Shown here: in pieces, positions 22,131-32,884 of the stretch
Numbering within the stretch: position 1 is the stretch's first letter
Layout: each line of letters begins with the position of its first letter
DNA from: Triatoma infestans
Lineage: Eukaryota; Arthropoda; Insecta; Hemiptera; Reduviidae
Direction: 5' to 3'
DNA: 64,000 nt
Assembly (NCBI GenBank): GCA_011037195.1
Contig: JAAEAF010006500.1
Coordinates: 122,588-186,587, forward strand
The notes under the pieces: generated by a model
What the model saw: only the letters and a program-made list of their open reading frames with translations
What the model was told of the DNA's origin: nothing
Databases searched by the model: none
Program-made: the position numbers and the translations under genes

Positions 22131-22340
22131 ATAATTTATAGAAAGCTTAATGTTGCTGTTTTCCCAGAACCCTGTATATATACACACAAAAGTTTTGTTT
22201 AAATATTTCAAATAAATGTGATAGGAATTTATTTGATTTAATAGTATACAAAGTTGAAAAAAAAAAAAATGTTTTAGCCATTTTCGCGGAAATCGCGAAA
22301 ACGAAAGAAACAATCATCATCAGGTCAAATCGGCTCCGGT

Positions 22341-22384
<44 letters not shown>

Positions 22385-22783
22385 CATTCGACGCTAAAAC
22401 AATTTTTTCGTACCCAGAAGTACTGTATGTCCGTTGAATACTTAATTTCGAAAATCTGATCGATAACCAGGAATAAAAGGCAATACTTCCTTCCTCCTAC
22501 CAGGAATAAAAGAAAATAAAAATAAAAAATCGGGAGTGATACATGCACAAGACTTTAACTTACTCCAATACTTAGCTTCTGTGGAATTTGTGACATAATA
22601 TATCAAATGTTATTGACGCTGTCTTCTGAACTATATTGTAAATACATTCAAGTGCCTAACAGCCATGGGGCAGTTACCATCTCCTTGCCATCTATCTCCT
22701 TACCATCCTCCACCATCCCCTTGCCATTCTCCACCATCTATATATTTATGTTAGGGCAAATAAATAAAAATATCAAAGTTTAA
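22131..22783. other. no gene; (TA)n and RepA-end scraps
   Basis: (TA)n at 22345-22375. 22440-22500 has ATCTGATCGATAACCAGG and ACTTCCTTCC, a worn RepA 5' end. 22660-22740 has a short CCATC-rich repeat (ATCTCCTTGCCATC-like units). Confidence 0.4.
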
Positions 22784-22838
22784 AGAAATATCAGAGACAT
22801 TTTGCGTGGTAGCCTGCTTCATTTTGTGGTCATTTTAA
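22784..22838 (+). repeat. FB-1 fragment
   Basis: ATCAGAGACATTTTGCGTGG, GCCTGCTTCATTTTGTGGTC: the short-end arm only. Confidence 0.65.
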
Positions 22839-22859
22839 AGAAATTAGTCAATTTTAATT

Positions 22860-22910
22860 GAATTACTGCTGTAAGAGAAAGTCGTGTGAGTGTTTAACGC
22901 TAATTTTTTT
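22860..22910 (+). repeat. RepA 3'-end fragment
   Basis: GCTGTAAGAGAAAGTCGTGT, GAGTGTTTAACGC and a T run: the RepA 3' signature alone. Confidence 0.6.
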
Positions 22911-22984
22911 TTAATGAAATTTTGTCCGCATTAACTTTCAGCTGTGCTACTCTTAGATTTTTTCTTCCTAGGAGCCCCTACAGC

Positions 22985-23112
22985 TCTCTGTCCGGTGATG
23001 GACAATGTTGTCAGTAACTAGAGAACACTGTCCGAAGGCCAGCAGTACACTGAGAAGGTCCGGGCGCCAATGACGAAGCCATGTTGACGAGCCTTAAATT
23101 AAAAAAAAAAAC
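22985..23112 (+). mobile_element. SINE-3 copy, plus strand, 5' part diverged
   Basis: GAGAACACTGTCCGAAGGCC, ACTGAGAAGGTCCGGGCGCC, GTTGACGAGCCTTAAATT and an A tail. It matches the copy at 9119-9283 read on the minus strand. Confidence 0.75.
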
Positions 23113-23199
23113 TTCTATTCTAGATGTGATGTGATGGCAAGAAGAAAGAAGATATAATTTTTAAATAATAAACAAATCTAAAAATTATAACTAGTGGTT

Positions 23200-23908
23200 C
23201 CAGCCACCCGCTATCTGCAGGTCAAGAACCGCGGCAAAACCCTTTCAAACAGGGGTCAATATACAGTCAAGAGAACCGCCGCCGGCAAAACCCTTTCATA
23301 CAAGGGTCAACGTACACCTGGCCTGTATTTCCTTCATACAAGGGTCAATGTACATACAGGCCACTTGGCCACCATGTGTTAACAAGCGTCACCACCCCAG
23401 CCTTTGTTAACTACCTAGGTCAATATACTACGAGAGATGTCTTAGTGTGGCACATACTTACACATCAGCCGATGTGTGAGTGATGCAAATATAAACGTCG
23501 TCCACTGGAGGAGGGGATCAGTATCACATCAGTTATATCAGTATTCTGTCAGTCAAGCAATCAGTCGTACATCAGTTATACCCACGTCAGTTCCGGGAGA
23601 TCAGTTAGATATCAGCATCAGTAGACAGCAGTTCACGTCAGTTAAGTTTCACACATCGCGAGCGCGTCCCTATTCAAGGTTTTAAACACTATTTCTTTAA
23701 TATTTATTAATCATTTCATAATTCTTATATTCGTTTACAATTGTGCATCTTTTTATCTGTATCAAAACACTTTAAATTATTTGTTAAAATATAGTTTATT
23801 TTCATAAATCAGTAGTTCGTATTTCGAATTACAATTCTCTAAAACTCTCTACTAACAACATTACTCCTCACTTCAACTCCCGATACCAAGACATCTGATT
23901 CCAATACA
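23200..23908 (+). mobile_element. Gypsy-like LTR (5' LTR or solo LTR with leader)
   Basis: Ends in CAATACA, followed two bases later by TGGTGGCAGCGGTGGGATTC (23911-23930), a primer-binding-site-like sequence. It has a promoter-type TATAAA at 23490-23495. Upstream are three copies of an AAACCCTTTCATACAAGGGTC-type unit (near 23238, 23289, 23330). Downstream of the TATA box lies a cluster of CAGT words. No gag or pol follows: 23985 onward is RepA. The left boundary is uncertain, and TGTGTTAACAAG at about 23374 is a candidate TG start. Confidence 0.65.
23490..23495 (+). promoter_or_regulatory. TATA box of the LTR
   Basis: TATAAA in the context GCAAATATAAACGTC, followed within about 30 bp by GATCAGTATCACATC, a plausible transcription start region. 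Functional only if the LTR is intact. Confidence 0.5.
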
Positions 23909-23910
23909 TC

Positions 23911-23931
23911 TGGTGGCAGCGGTGGGATTCC
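23911..23931 (+). other. LTR-element primer-binding site
   Basis: TGGTGGCAGCGGTGGGATTC, starting with the usual TGG (the complement of a tRNA 3' CCA) and two bases past the LTR end. The priming tRNA was not determined. Confidence 0.55.
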
Positions 23932-23984
23932 AATACATAGATTAACTATTTAATTTAAAATATTATGTTCTCTTATAACCCAGT

Positions 23985-24760
23985 AAATGTGACAAATTTT
24001 TGAAATTTGACAAGTTTTTCACAGAAAATAAATGTTTCGAGGTTCCCTGTGAGCGAAAAAATGTGTTGAGCGAATGTTCTGCATATGAGTGTGATAACAA
24101 AATATCTCAAAAACGAAAAATTGCAAGGAAACTCAAAATTTTGTATTCCCATTACTCACTACCACCACATGTGTGTGACACGAAAGTTTCGGGCAAAATC
24201 CATCAACCAGAAGTGGAACTTTACTGAATTTTGTGGGGGGGGGGGGCCAAGGGAAGGGTAAAGGTATAGCATTAAGCTTTCCTCTAAAGCATCACTTCAT
24301 TAAAATTTATGGTTCTGACACTTATATATAATAATATTAATACCATTAGAAATATTGCTAGAATTACGAAATTGAAATAAAACGGAATACCGGAAGTGTC
24401 ACTTTACAGAATAAGTTTTTGAGATTATGGGAATTTTCTTGGAAAACGATTATAACAATTTCCTGTAAATTTGGAATGCTAACTGCGCAAATATAGCCCT
24501 ATCACTTTTATTTAAAACGTTTAAAAAAACAGAAAAAATTGTAGATAGTTTTACGGAATTTGTGGCGTTAAATCTGAAATATCGATGTTTTTGGCGAGTT
24601 ACCTGCTTGGTTGGAAGCATCACCTGCTTATGTATGTTAAAATGAGCAAAATTTTGAAGTTTAAATATAATTTTATTTTTATATATAATTTATTTTAATA
24701 TGAGGAGTTAGAGAAAATCTGTGAGTGTTTCACACCAGATGTTGATTTATATATATAGTT
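23985..24760 (+). repeat. RepA copy, near full length
   Basis: From AAATTTTTGAAATTTGAC through GCGAATGTTCTGCATATG, TCTCAAAAACGAAAAATTGC, CGAAAGTTTCGGGCAAAATC, GGTTCTGACACTTATATA, ATACCGGAAGTGTCACTTTA and the GGAATTTGTGGCGTTAAAT block, to GAGAAAATCTGTGAGTGTTT and CACACCAGA. Confidence 0.82.
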
Positions 24761-25299
24761 ATGTAACCTAATATTATTATGGTAGTTGACAATCTTTTAC
24801 TGCTGTAATTTTCTATTTGTCGGTATATATATATAGAAATTCACCGGGAGAGCCACTGTATATCTTAAGGCCGATATGATTTCGTGATTGTAAAGTAACG
24901 GCACAGTACCCTTTCACCCTTGCCATAGTCATTACAGTTATTGGATGACGATGTTGAAGGAAAAGCTAGCAGCCCGCATTGCCGCTTACAGTCACGGAAA
25001 GTCCTTAACTTTACTTGCTTGTATTCTTAGGCCTTTTCTTGTGTTTGACTCTCATTATCTAGTTACTTTTTGGTTCAATAAAGAGTTACCTCTATTTGCA
25101 TTCCATTTTCTGTTTTGTATATTACTTCCTTAATATTCAGGAAACTATTATACTAAAAAATTAAAAAACTTTTTGTGCGCATGATCTAAACAATTATTAT
25201 TAGAACTATTGTTTTAATATTCTTTCTCTAATTGCTATAGAATAGATTTTTTTTGTTTGAGGTATTCTACGTTACGAGATCCTCTCGACTCAAGTTGAT
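24761..25299. other. no gene recognised
   Basis: 24820-25120 contains TCACCGGGAGAGCCACTG, a 62-codon open frame from 24945 and TTCAATAAAGAGTT. It might be the 3' end of an unrecognised transcript or element. I cannot name a family. Confidence 0.3.
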
Positions 25300-25777
25300 T
25301 TTTCTATTTGTTTCTATCATGAGCATTCGATTGTGAAAGCTTAATCCGGTCATAACCTCTTTAACGCCTTCTTCCCACCTTGTTCTGGTTCTCCCTTTTT
25401 TTCTCCTTCCTTCTATTTCCCAATCAAACACTACCTTCGGTATTCGGTCGTCATCATCCTAAATAAGTGTCCAAACCATTTCAGTTGTTTTAATTCTATT
25501 GCCTGAAGGATATTTTCGTTTAGCTGTACCGACATTTCTGATGGCCACGTTCATTACTCTATCTTTTCTAGATATCCCTGCCGATCTCTCCAGTAGTTCA
25601 TTTCTATGGCTCACAGTCTTCTTCTTTCATGCTTATTAAGGTTCCATGGTTCTGCACCGTACAGTACTATACTTCAAAAACGGTGCTATATATAAAAGAA
25701 CCTTGGTCTTCATTCAACAATTTTGTTCTTCAAAGTTTGGGCACTAGTACTTCCCTTCTTCAGTGGCCTTTTTACTG
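25300..25777 (-). pseudogene. RTE-like LINE, RT C-terminal remnant
   Basis: On the minus strand: YSTVRCRTMEP-like then NKHERRRL (the LYGAEPWNLNKHERRRL region), AIEMNYWRDRQGYLEKIE, and AIELKQLKWFGHLFRMM. This is the YGxExWTL ... RRRL.A.EM.F.R ... W.GH..RM signature of the C-terminal region of RTE-type non-LTR retrotransposon proteins. There are several stops and frameshifts. SINE-T and a jockey LINE are inserted next to its right end. Confidence 0.6.
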
Positions 25778-25789
25778 GCAAGATAATTA

Positions 25790-25985
25790 AGTAAAGTAAT
25801 GCCTATTTTTTCAGGCGGGCTTAACGTCCAACTACCAAATTAGGTGTCGTGGACGGGGGCGGAAGCACCTACTTTACTATTACCATTTTTTAAACAAATA
25901 TAAAATTTAGTTATACGCTGGACTCGAACTGGGGTCCTCCCACTTACAAGTCCATGCTCATAACCAATACACTAACACCCGCCCC
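25790..25985 (-). mobile_element. SINE-T, second copy (196 bp)
   Basis: On the minus strand it starts GGGGCGGGTGTTAGTGTATTGG, as does the copy at 7011, and ends GCCTGAAAAAATAGGCATTA with CTTTACT. Box B CAGTTCGAGTCC and the same anticodon-loop context are present. The exact duplication GCAAGATAATTA flanks it (25778-25789, 25986-25997). Confidence 0.87.
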
Positions 25986-26002
25986 GCAAGATAATTATTT
26001 CA

Positions 26003-27053
26003 GATAGATAGGTAAAAAGCTTTGTTACAAATATACATATGTACAATATAATATATAGAAGTGCCAATGTACATTACATCATAACCTTCCTACATTGTTT
26101 ATACAGTGATTTTTGAGATAAGGCGAGGAACGACATGCAGCGAAAAAGGGAAAATACCTGCAGGAAAAATATTAAGAGAGGATGTGTTTCAGTAATGTAT
26201 GGAGGGATCGTAGGAGGCTATTTCGCGGCGAAGTGGATTGGGGTGACAGTCTAGAAAGGAGAGGAGTTTCAGGAGATGATTTTGGATGAAGGAATAAACT
26301 GGGGTTACTGAATGATTTTACGTGAATTAGGTTGATTTTGGTGTGCCGTGGTGAGTCAATTCTTAGGGATTTGTTCTGGGTTATCTGAAGTTTTTTGGTG
26401 TTACTGTTACTAGTCAGACTCGAGGCGGAGAAAGCGTAAAGTAACATCGATCTGATGACGACTTTGGACAGTAGGAGTTTGTTTTGTGTGGTCATTTTTG
26501 AGCTGCGTGACTGTCACGGGAATAGTAGTCTTATAGTCATTTTTCCAGAATTCACTTTGTCCTGTACATGGGTCGTGAAGTTCAATTTGTTGTCCAGAGT
26601 TATGCCGACGTTTGTTAGTCCAAGGGATCAAAGTATTGTTGTGTTTAAACTGTCCGGTGATTATAGGTCTACGTTTAGTAAACAGTATGGCGTTTGTTTT
26701 GCCATTTATTTTCATTTTCCATTTAGTGCAGTATTTTGTCAGTTTGTCTATTGCCGATGTAAGTCTGTTAGTGATAGTAGTAATTGTCCATGATGATGGG
26801 TACAAAGCAACATCTTCAGCGTGTAGGGAGGGCTAGGTTGATATGTGGAGGTTTGGGAAGAGGATTAATGTAAGTGATGAAGAGGACGGGATCCAGGATA
26901 AAGCCTTGATGGACACCTGCTGCTATTGGGTAGGATTTTGAGAGGCCGTGTTTAATTGGATGTAAAATTTTCTGTTGACAAGGTATGAGTGTAGGACTTT
27001 AGTAAGATATAAAGAGAAGTTGTATTCAATGAGGCGGAAGAGAAGTCCCAGAC
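26003..27053 (-). pseudogene. jockey-clade LINE, 5'-truncated (1051 bp)
   Basis: A complete insertion on the minus strand with the exact 13-bp duplication GATAATTATTTCA (25990-26002, 27054-27066) and a 3' tail GATAGATAG-type repeat. Frames give VHQGFILDPVLFITYIN (the GVPQGSVLSPLLF motif), EDVALYPSSW (the YADD region, altered: the second D is lost), LTKYCTKWKMKINGKTNAI, NVGITLDNKLNF, and KLLLSKVVIRSMLLYAFSA. This is the RT palm to thumb and C-terminus, with frameshifts. It cannot make an active RT. Confidence 0.85.
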
Positions 27054-27159
27054 GATAATTATTTCATACATTATGTAAGAATGGATATTTTTATATCATA
27101 TACTATTAATGTGTGGTAAAATTATTTACAAATATTCTGATGTCTATTCCATATTTCTT

Positions 27160-27235
27160 CTGGGATTTTATCCGTCATAGCGTGCTTGTTGTTCCTCACC
27201 GGCTTAGGATTCCCCATCCATTGTCAGAATCCTGA
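27160..27235 (-). repeat. FB-2 fragment (second CCGGTTTCGG-type family)
   Basis: GGGATTTTATCCGTCATAGC, TTGTTCCTCACCGGCTTAGG and CATCCATTGTCAGAATCC match, reverse-complemented, the copy at 50030-50115. Confidence 0.6.
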
Positions 27236-27817
27236 TATGGCGTACAGTTTTGTGGAAAGAACTGAGGAAATGGCAACTCTTCAGCGATCTGTGCCGATAA
27301 AAATAAAGTAAGATGGAACTAATTTACTAGAACAATCTAATATTTTAAAGTGTTAAAGTACCGCTCTTAAGGCAATAATAAAACAATAAGCTTATCAATA
27401 TAAATTTAATGTCGTAGGCGTTGTCACAATTCACTACCTCTAACTACATGTTCTAATTACCGTATTGAGACAACTAGCCAGGAGGTAATAATTTAATTAC
27501 CTGTAATTAGCTAATAGTTTTAGTAAATCTATATTTAAAAATGACGTAAAAAAAAAAAAAAAAAAAAATACTATCAAAGAAATGGACGCCTACATGTATG
27601 TAAGCTACATGGACAGTTGGAGGTAGTACGATAAACAGAACATGTGTCGTTTGTGTAGGTCCAGTGGTGGGGATAAGTAACGGGGGCGGCAAAATGGAGG
27701 CAGTGTAACTGCCGCCTCCTACCCACATTTCATAACGATTTCAGTAAAATCTCACCATAGGCATTAATATGATGATAATGATCCATATATCTAATTTATC
27801 TATCAATATATCTAAGA
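27236..27817. other. no gene recognised
   Basis: AT-rich with poly-A at 27549-27569. 27590-27730 is less AT-rich, with ACTGCCGCCTCCTACCC near 27708. No supported gene. Confidence 0.35.
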
Positions 27818-27955
27818 CGCAGGCTTTGCTTCTCTTGATTGCCAACACGTGGCATCATGGAAGTTAGTCCAGGAGTAGAGAGATCAGAAGCGAACGTATT
27901 GCAAAATTTTGCAGTTATTTTGTGTGTTCTACGAACATTTATACGCATCAGCTAT
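27818..27955 (+). repeat. outer inverted segment, complement of 28385-28515
   Basis: AAGACGCAGGCTTTGCTTCTC, TGGAAGTTAGTC and AGAGAGATCAGAAGCGAACG are reverse-complemented inside the big palindrome (CGTTCCCTTCTGATCTCTCT, GACTAACTTCCATGACG, AGTAAAGCCTGCGTCTT). This shows that the palindrome was assembled in more than one step. Confidence 0.75.
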
Positions 27956-28011
27956 ATCTGGTGAATACCTGAATTTTCATAACGCTTAGTAAGTAAATTT
28001 TTATATATACT

Positions 28012-28891
28012 ATAGGGTAAAGCTAGGAGAGATGACGCACATTTCAAAGTTATGTCCTGTATCAAAATATAGGACATATATTTAAGAGGTAATTCTTATA
28101 AAACATACGTCAACTACTATTGTCTGCAAAAAAATGTTATTTTTCAAAATAAAGACATTCTCATTTATTCCAGAAACAAAATACAAATACACTTCATTTG
28201 GCCGTCTCTCCTACTATGGTAGGATAGATGGTGCACCATATAGCTAGGAGACCTCTGTGAAGGAAGGTAACATGGCTGATTGACATGAAACTTGGTAAAC
28301 ACTACATCTATGTGTCCAATTTTAACGAAAGCTGGAAATCTTTCATTTCAATTGCAATTAATATAGTATATAAAAAAGAACGTAGAACACAAAGAACACA
28401 CTAAATAACTGAAGGATTTTGCATACGTTCCCTTCTGATCTCTCTACTCATCGACTAACTTCCATGACGCTACGGTGGCAAACAAGAGAAGTAAAGCCTG
28501 CGTCTTCTCTCCTACCCCGTCATCTCTCCTAGCTTTATTCTATTAATTGCAATTGAAATGAAAGATTTCCTGCTGTCTTTAGAGTTGGGCTCGTAGACAT
28601 AGTGTTTACCAAGCTTCATGTCGTTCAACCATGTTACCTTCCCAGAGGAGAAGTCTCCTACCTACGGTGCGTCATCTATCCTACCATAGTAGGAGAGACG
28701 GCCAAATGTAGTGTATTTGTATTTTGTTTCTGGAATAAATGAAAATGTCTTTATTTTGAAAAATAACATTTTTTTGTAGATAATAGTAGTTGACATATGT
28801 TTTATAAGCATTACCTCTTTAATATATCTCCTATATTTTAATACAGGGCATAACTTTGAAATGTGCATCATCTCTTCTAGCGTTACCCTAT
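28012..28891. mobile_element. 880-bp palindromic DNA element
   Basis: Ends ATAGGGTAAAGCTAGGAG and CTAGCGTTACCCTAT. Left arm 28012-28375 and right arm 28540-28891 are reverse complements over at least 300 bp with small mismatches (for example GGCCGTCTCTCCTACTATGG against CCATAGTAGGAGAGACGGCC). The middle, 28385-28515, is the inverted copy of 27818-27955. No transposase frame, so it is a non-autonomous element. It abuts a RepA fragment on the right. The transposon superfamily is not identified. Confidence 0.8.
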
Positions 28892-28893
28892 GT

Positions 28894-29350
28894 TTTTACC
28901 ACCTACAAAATATGAAAGTAATGCTTGAATTCCAAATTTGAAGAAAATCGGTTTAAGTGTGCTGTAAGACTTTACAGAAATAAGTTACAGTCTTTTTGAG
29001 GAATTCGCTCGTAAATGCCTGTAACGATTTCCTTTAACTTGGAATGATAAACTGATCATTTTTATTTGTAATTTTTGCCGAAAAAATTTGATTATAAGTC
29101 ATCCTGCGGAATTTGTGGCGTTAAATTTCAAATATTATGTACAATTGGTTCAATATTATTGGTGCCCTCTTTTGGTCTACAATGTAACCACTATGACTAT
29201 CTACCTGGATGGTGAGGTACTTGTCCTCCCACCAACATATTTTAGGACAAATATGTCAAATTTGAGTATAAAGAAAATTTGTGATTTTTTATATATAATT
29301 GTATTAAAAAAGAGTTAGAGAAGTCGTGTGACCATTTCACAACAGATTTT
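28894..29350 (+). repeat. RepA copy, 3' half
   Basis: Starts GTTTTTACCACCTACAAAAT, then CCAAATTTGAAGAAAATCGG, CGGAATTTGTGGCGTTAAAT, and ends AGAGAAGTCGTGTGACCATT with TCACAACAGA and a T run. Confidence 0.75.
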
Positions 29351-29994
29351 TTGTTTGTTTTTTTAATTTTGATAAACATTAAGTGATTCAAATTGGATAA
29401 ATGTTAAAAAAGAAAAAAAGAAAAGAGGTTGGGCGTGTTTATGTTTTTATTTTATAATCTTACCTCTGAGTACAGTTAACATAAATATTTTAGGATGATA
29501 GGTTAGGGATTTCTGTTGCGTAAAAGGAAAAAACTAAATGGGCTCGTCCCACTTCACCGCCTAGAGGGTTGTTATTTAGAAATGTTACGTGTATATTGTA
29601 GACACATACAGGGTTGTTGTTATTCTTGTATTTGTACTGGGCAAGAAGCATATATGTTGTTTGTGTGTAAGAGATCAGAATTTTTCATTATAGTCCTCCT
29701 ACAGAGGGCGTACTATGTAGCTAACACACAGCCAGGTAAGTTCAATTTATCAGAATCCCCAGTAGGCAGGTTCTTTTTTTTGTTACAAAACACACTAGCG
29801 CACTCTCACACATGTACAAAAACTTAACTATATAACCTTCCCCTGGACTGTTATATTTCCACAATTTTTGTAGTAAAGGTTTGTTTTTAAATAAGAGAAC
29901 ACTTTGTAAAGAATAAATTGTCTTACCATTGTAATGTTTGTGTATGGCTTTTTTAATCTTGGGAAAAACGTGTTAGTTCATATTTTTTTTTTGA
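29351..29994. other. no gene recognised
   Basis: Contains a strong donor-like CAGCCAGGTAAGTTC at 29729-29743 at the end of an open frame (29516 onwards). Nothing resembling a known protein is encoded, and no matching acceptor convinces me. Confidence 0.3.
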
Positions 29995-30345
29995 CTGCTG
30001 AAAGAGGAAGTGATATCATGGTCAGTGCGCGTGTGTATGTGGTTAAAGTATCTCAAAAAGGGAAAAAATTCTGGTGTGAAACACTCACACAACTTTCTCT
30101 TATTGCAGCGTGTTACTTTTATTTGTAACATTTTTTCCAGAAACATTGATTTTATAGGGGTTCTTGGGGACCACGCAGTTACGTTTAAATTTAAACTGAC
30201 GCTACATGTTCTTGAGACAGTGGGCGCCTACAGTGTCCACTCAGGTATATACGTATAATTCCTACCACATTTTTTTCTTTTATTATCAGTGTGTCTAAAC
30301 GTTTCTAAACATTGAAATTTGACATGATCGCTCTTACTAGCAAAA
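29995..30345. repeat. RepA fragments, mixed orientation
   Basis: 29995-30070 is a plus 5' end (CTGCTGAAAGAGGAAGTGAT). 30072-30110 is a minus 3' end (CTGGTGTGAAACACTCACAC, AACTTTCTCTTATTGC). 30112-30200 is the interior block, and 30310-30345 is a minus 5' end (AAATTTGACATGATCGCTCT). Confidence 0.6.
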
Positions 30346-30464
30346 ATAAATTTTCTTACTTTCTACGAAACGTAAGGAAACGATGTTTGAATATTTTTAT
30401 TTTGAAGTTGTGGAAATCTTAAGGATACAATAAAAAAATACACTTCAAAAACAAAGATATCCCT

Positions 30465-30675
30465 TTATCGCTTCTTACAAAACTGATTCCCATATACCAC
30501 ATCTAACCAACGGTATGCTGAGCAAGGAATTGGCTTATAGGTCTTCCAGTATTGAGCACTGTCTGCCGGCATCTCCTTATCTGTCCACGATTGGCTGGTT
30601 CGAAGAATAGTTTGTGTTTTCTGAGGATCAGAAGGGTAAGCTACTGAAGAGGGGTTGCAGAAGGCCAAATAACTT
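30465..30675 (-). CDS. probable terminal coding exon, protein not identified (69 aa)
   Basis: Seen on the minus strand: a strong acceptor (a T-rich tract ending TTTCTGCAG), one base completing a split codon, then 69 codons to TAA at 30465-30467. The peptide starts SYLAFCNPSSVAYPSD, contains TSQSWTDKEMPADSAQYW and KPIPCSAYRWLDVVYGNQFC, and ends KKR. It is rich in Cys, Trp, Tyr and Pro, and unlike the low-complexity or LINE-derived frames around it. I do not recognise the family. The preceding exon, which must end two bases into a codon, was not found in 30.7-32 kb. It could also be an old host-gene fragment. Confidence 0.5.
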
Positions 30676-31664
30676 CTGCAGAAATATAACAAGGAATATG
30701 AGAAGTGAAGCCACTTAAATTTTTAACACATGCAAGCACTGGTAGAAAAAGGGTTAAATTGAAAAATATCTGTTAATTACCTAACAATTAGAACATTGGC
30801 TCCCGTTCACTGTCCAGACTGAAAGAATGTTATATGGTAAAGTTCTAGAAGATAGCGAAGTTGTGATCCAGATCATTCGCAAGTTAAAACCCAGCTAGGT
30901 GAATTTCACTGCTGCCAACAAATTTTCTTAACAACCAAAACGCAGAATTAAATTATCATATAATTAATTAATGGAGAAAACAAATTGTTATAACTTACTG
31001 CATGTGCAACCTTCAGGGTCAAATGATCAAATGGTCAAATGAATTGAAGGCAACCAATAAATGCCTATATAATATAATGGATAGCATTAATTAGAATTTA
31101 ACAAAAATTTTGGAAAAAAAATAAATAAAGTTACCTCAATTCGCAGACAACTGGGGAACGTCAGCTCACATATACGTTGGCTCCAATTATAAATTCATAA
31201 CAAATTTCATTCTGGTATATATGCTTAGTTATGCAGTAACACTTTTAGCAATTAAATAACACACGAAAATTAATTCCAAAGCACAATTAGAAATGTTGTG
31301 TTAACAAAGGAATCATAATGTGCTTGCCTTGAGAATTGGCCAGAACAGAGACTGATTATTTGCTTTAAGAAAATACAGTGCTACCCGAGAAAGCAGAGAA
31401 ATCAGTTATTCCTTGGTTGGCCTGTTCTTCGCAAAGAGGAAAATAAAGAAAGTTAATTACATTGAGAGTAAAAGAAATAACTGGAATTAAAACATAACCT
31501 AAATAAAGTACGTAAATCAACAGAAACAAAATATGGGACTCAAGAGAAAACGTAACACAATTCTTTTACTTTAAATGCATTGTACTGCGTTCAGATATTA
31601 CCAACAGTTTTCTCCGTAAAGGGCGGATACATTAATGTATTATTTTTTCTTCCTACGAAAAATC
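30676..31664. other. no further exon found
   Basis: Checked for minus-strand exons: candidate acceptor-donor pairs near 30780-30830 and 31130-31180 give frames that are closed or out of phase with the exon at 30465. Otherwise AT-rich unique-looking DNA, possibly intron. Confidence 0.35.
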
Positions 31665-32050
31665 CCAAAGATTATCAGTAAAGTTTCAAATTTGTAGAAA
31701 ATCGGATTATCAGAAGTGCGAATTTACAGAATAGTTTTTTTATTTTAATTTTCTCGAATACGACTCCAATCGCACACATGTAAACGTATCACTTTTATTT
31801 GAAACATTTTAAAAAAAAATAATTGCATTTTAGTTAGTTCTGCGCGATCTTATGGTCAATAATGCAATCACTTCTCTACCTGCCAGGTTTGATAGTTAGT
31901 ACTTGTTTCGCCGTCACTTCTATATTTACGGTCAGGACAAATGCGTGAAATCTGTAGTTTAAAGAAAATTGGTCCATGTTATTACGTAATTGTATTAACA
32001 AAATAAGAGGAAGCCGTGTGAGTATTTCACGCCAGATTTTTTTTTTTTTT
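31665..32050 (+). repeat. RepA copy, 3' half
   Basis: GTTTCAAATTTGTAGAAAAT, CAGAAGTGCGAATTTACAG, TTTATTTGAAACATTTT, and the 3' signature AAGAGGAAGCCGTGTGAGTA with TTTCACGCCAGA and a T run. Confidence 0.75.
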
Positions 32051-32884
32051 TTAATTCCTAAATTCACATATATTTTATTCGATAACTTTAAGGAGAGAAT
32101 TTACTTGGGAAAAGGAAAGAATAAAAAAAAAAGTCAAGAAGGAAGTATTAAACCAAATTTTACAAGCATTAATGTTATACAAAGTAAAAGCAACTTTAAA
32201 GAAGATCAACTTTAGTGGTATACTTTGGAAAAGTTTAGGTCGTAAAAATAATGTAACAAGCGAGAGAGAGAGTGAGAGTGAGAGTGAGAGAGAGAGAGAG
32301 TGAGAAAAAGAGAAAAAGTTTCCACAAAAATACTTAAAACAATTTTTTTCTTTTTTAGTTTTAAGAGTGGCTGCTGTCTTTTATTATTTTAAAGACCGGG
32401 AGAGAGCGCTAGTCATGTCTGCCACACCGCTCTTCGGCCCCTCAAAGTAGTAAAATTACTAGTAAAACCACACTATTAAGTTAGTATCTTTGTTTCTTTT
32501 ACATACACACACACACACACTCACATACACAAAACAATAAACACAATGACTATTTGTGAATTTATTTTCTTTACTTATTTTAAATTTTTTCTTAGAAAAC
32601 ATTTTTATAAAATACCACTTTGTTTTTTTAAAAAAAGTTAATAATTATGTTTTGTAACAAGCCGGAATGAATACGGTAGTTGTCTGGACTGAAATAAGTA
32701 AGTGCTGCTCCTTGGTTTATTGTAGAATTGTGGAACTTCTACTTTAGGGGTGGGGAGTGACATACCTTGTTTACCACGTTAAAATAATCGATCATCAGTA
32801 CAGTGTTGTCAATTTTTCAATATTTAATTTTTTTGTAAAAATAAAAATGTCTTTTAAAGCACGCTCATGAGACTTTTTACTTTG
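32051..32884. other. no gene; microsatellites
   Basis: (GA)n with GAGT interruptions at 32262-32308, (CA)n at 32504-32520, T-rich and A-rich tracts. No coding frame. Confidence 0.45.

Noticed and set aside
23520..23650. A CRISPR-like or satellite array of ATCAGT words
   Set aside because: Spacing is irregular, units are too short, and the context is an LTR leader in a eukaryotic genome.
29516..29827. A host exon with a GTAAGT donor at 29733
   Set aside because: No convincing acceptor or upstream exon, unrecognisable protein, and no sign of conservation that I can see.
30780..31180. Upstream exons for the minus-strand exon at 30465
   Set aside because: Candidate splice pairs produce in-frame stops or the wrong phase.
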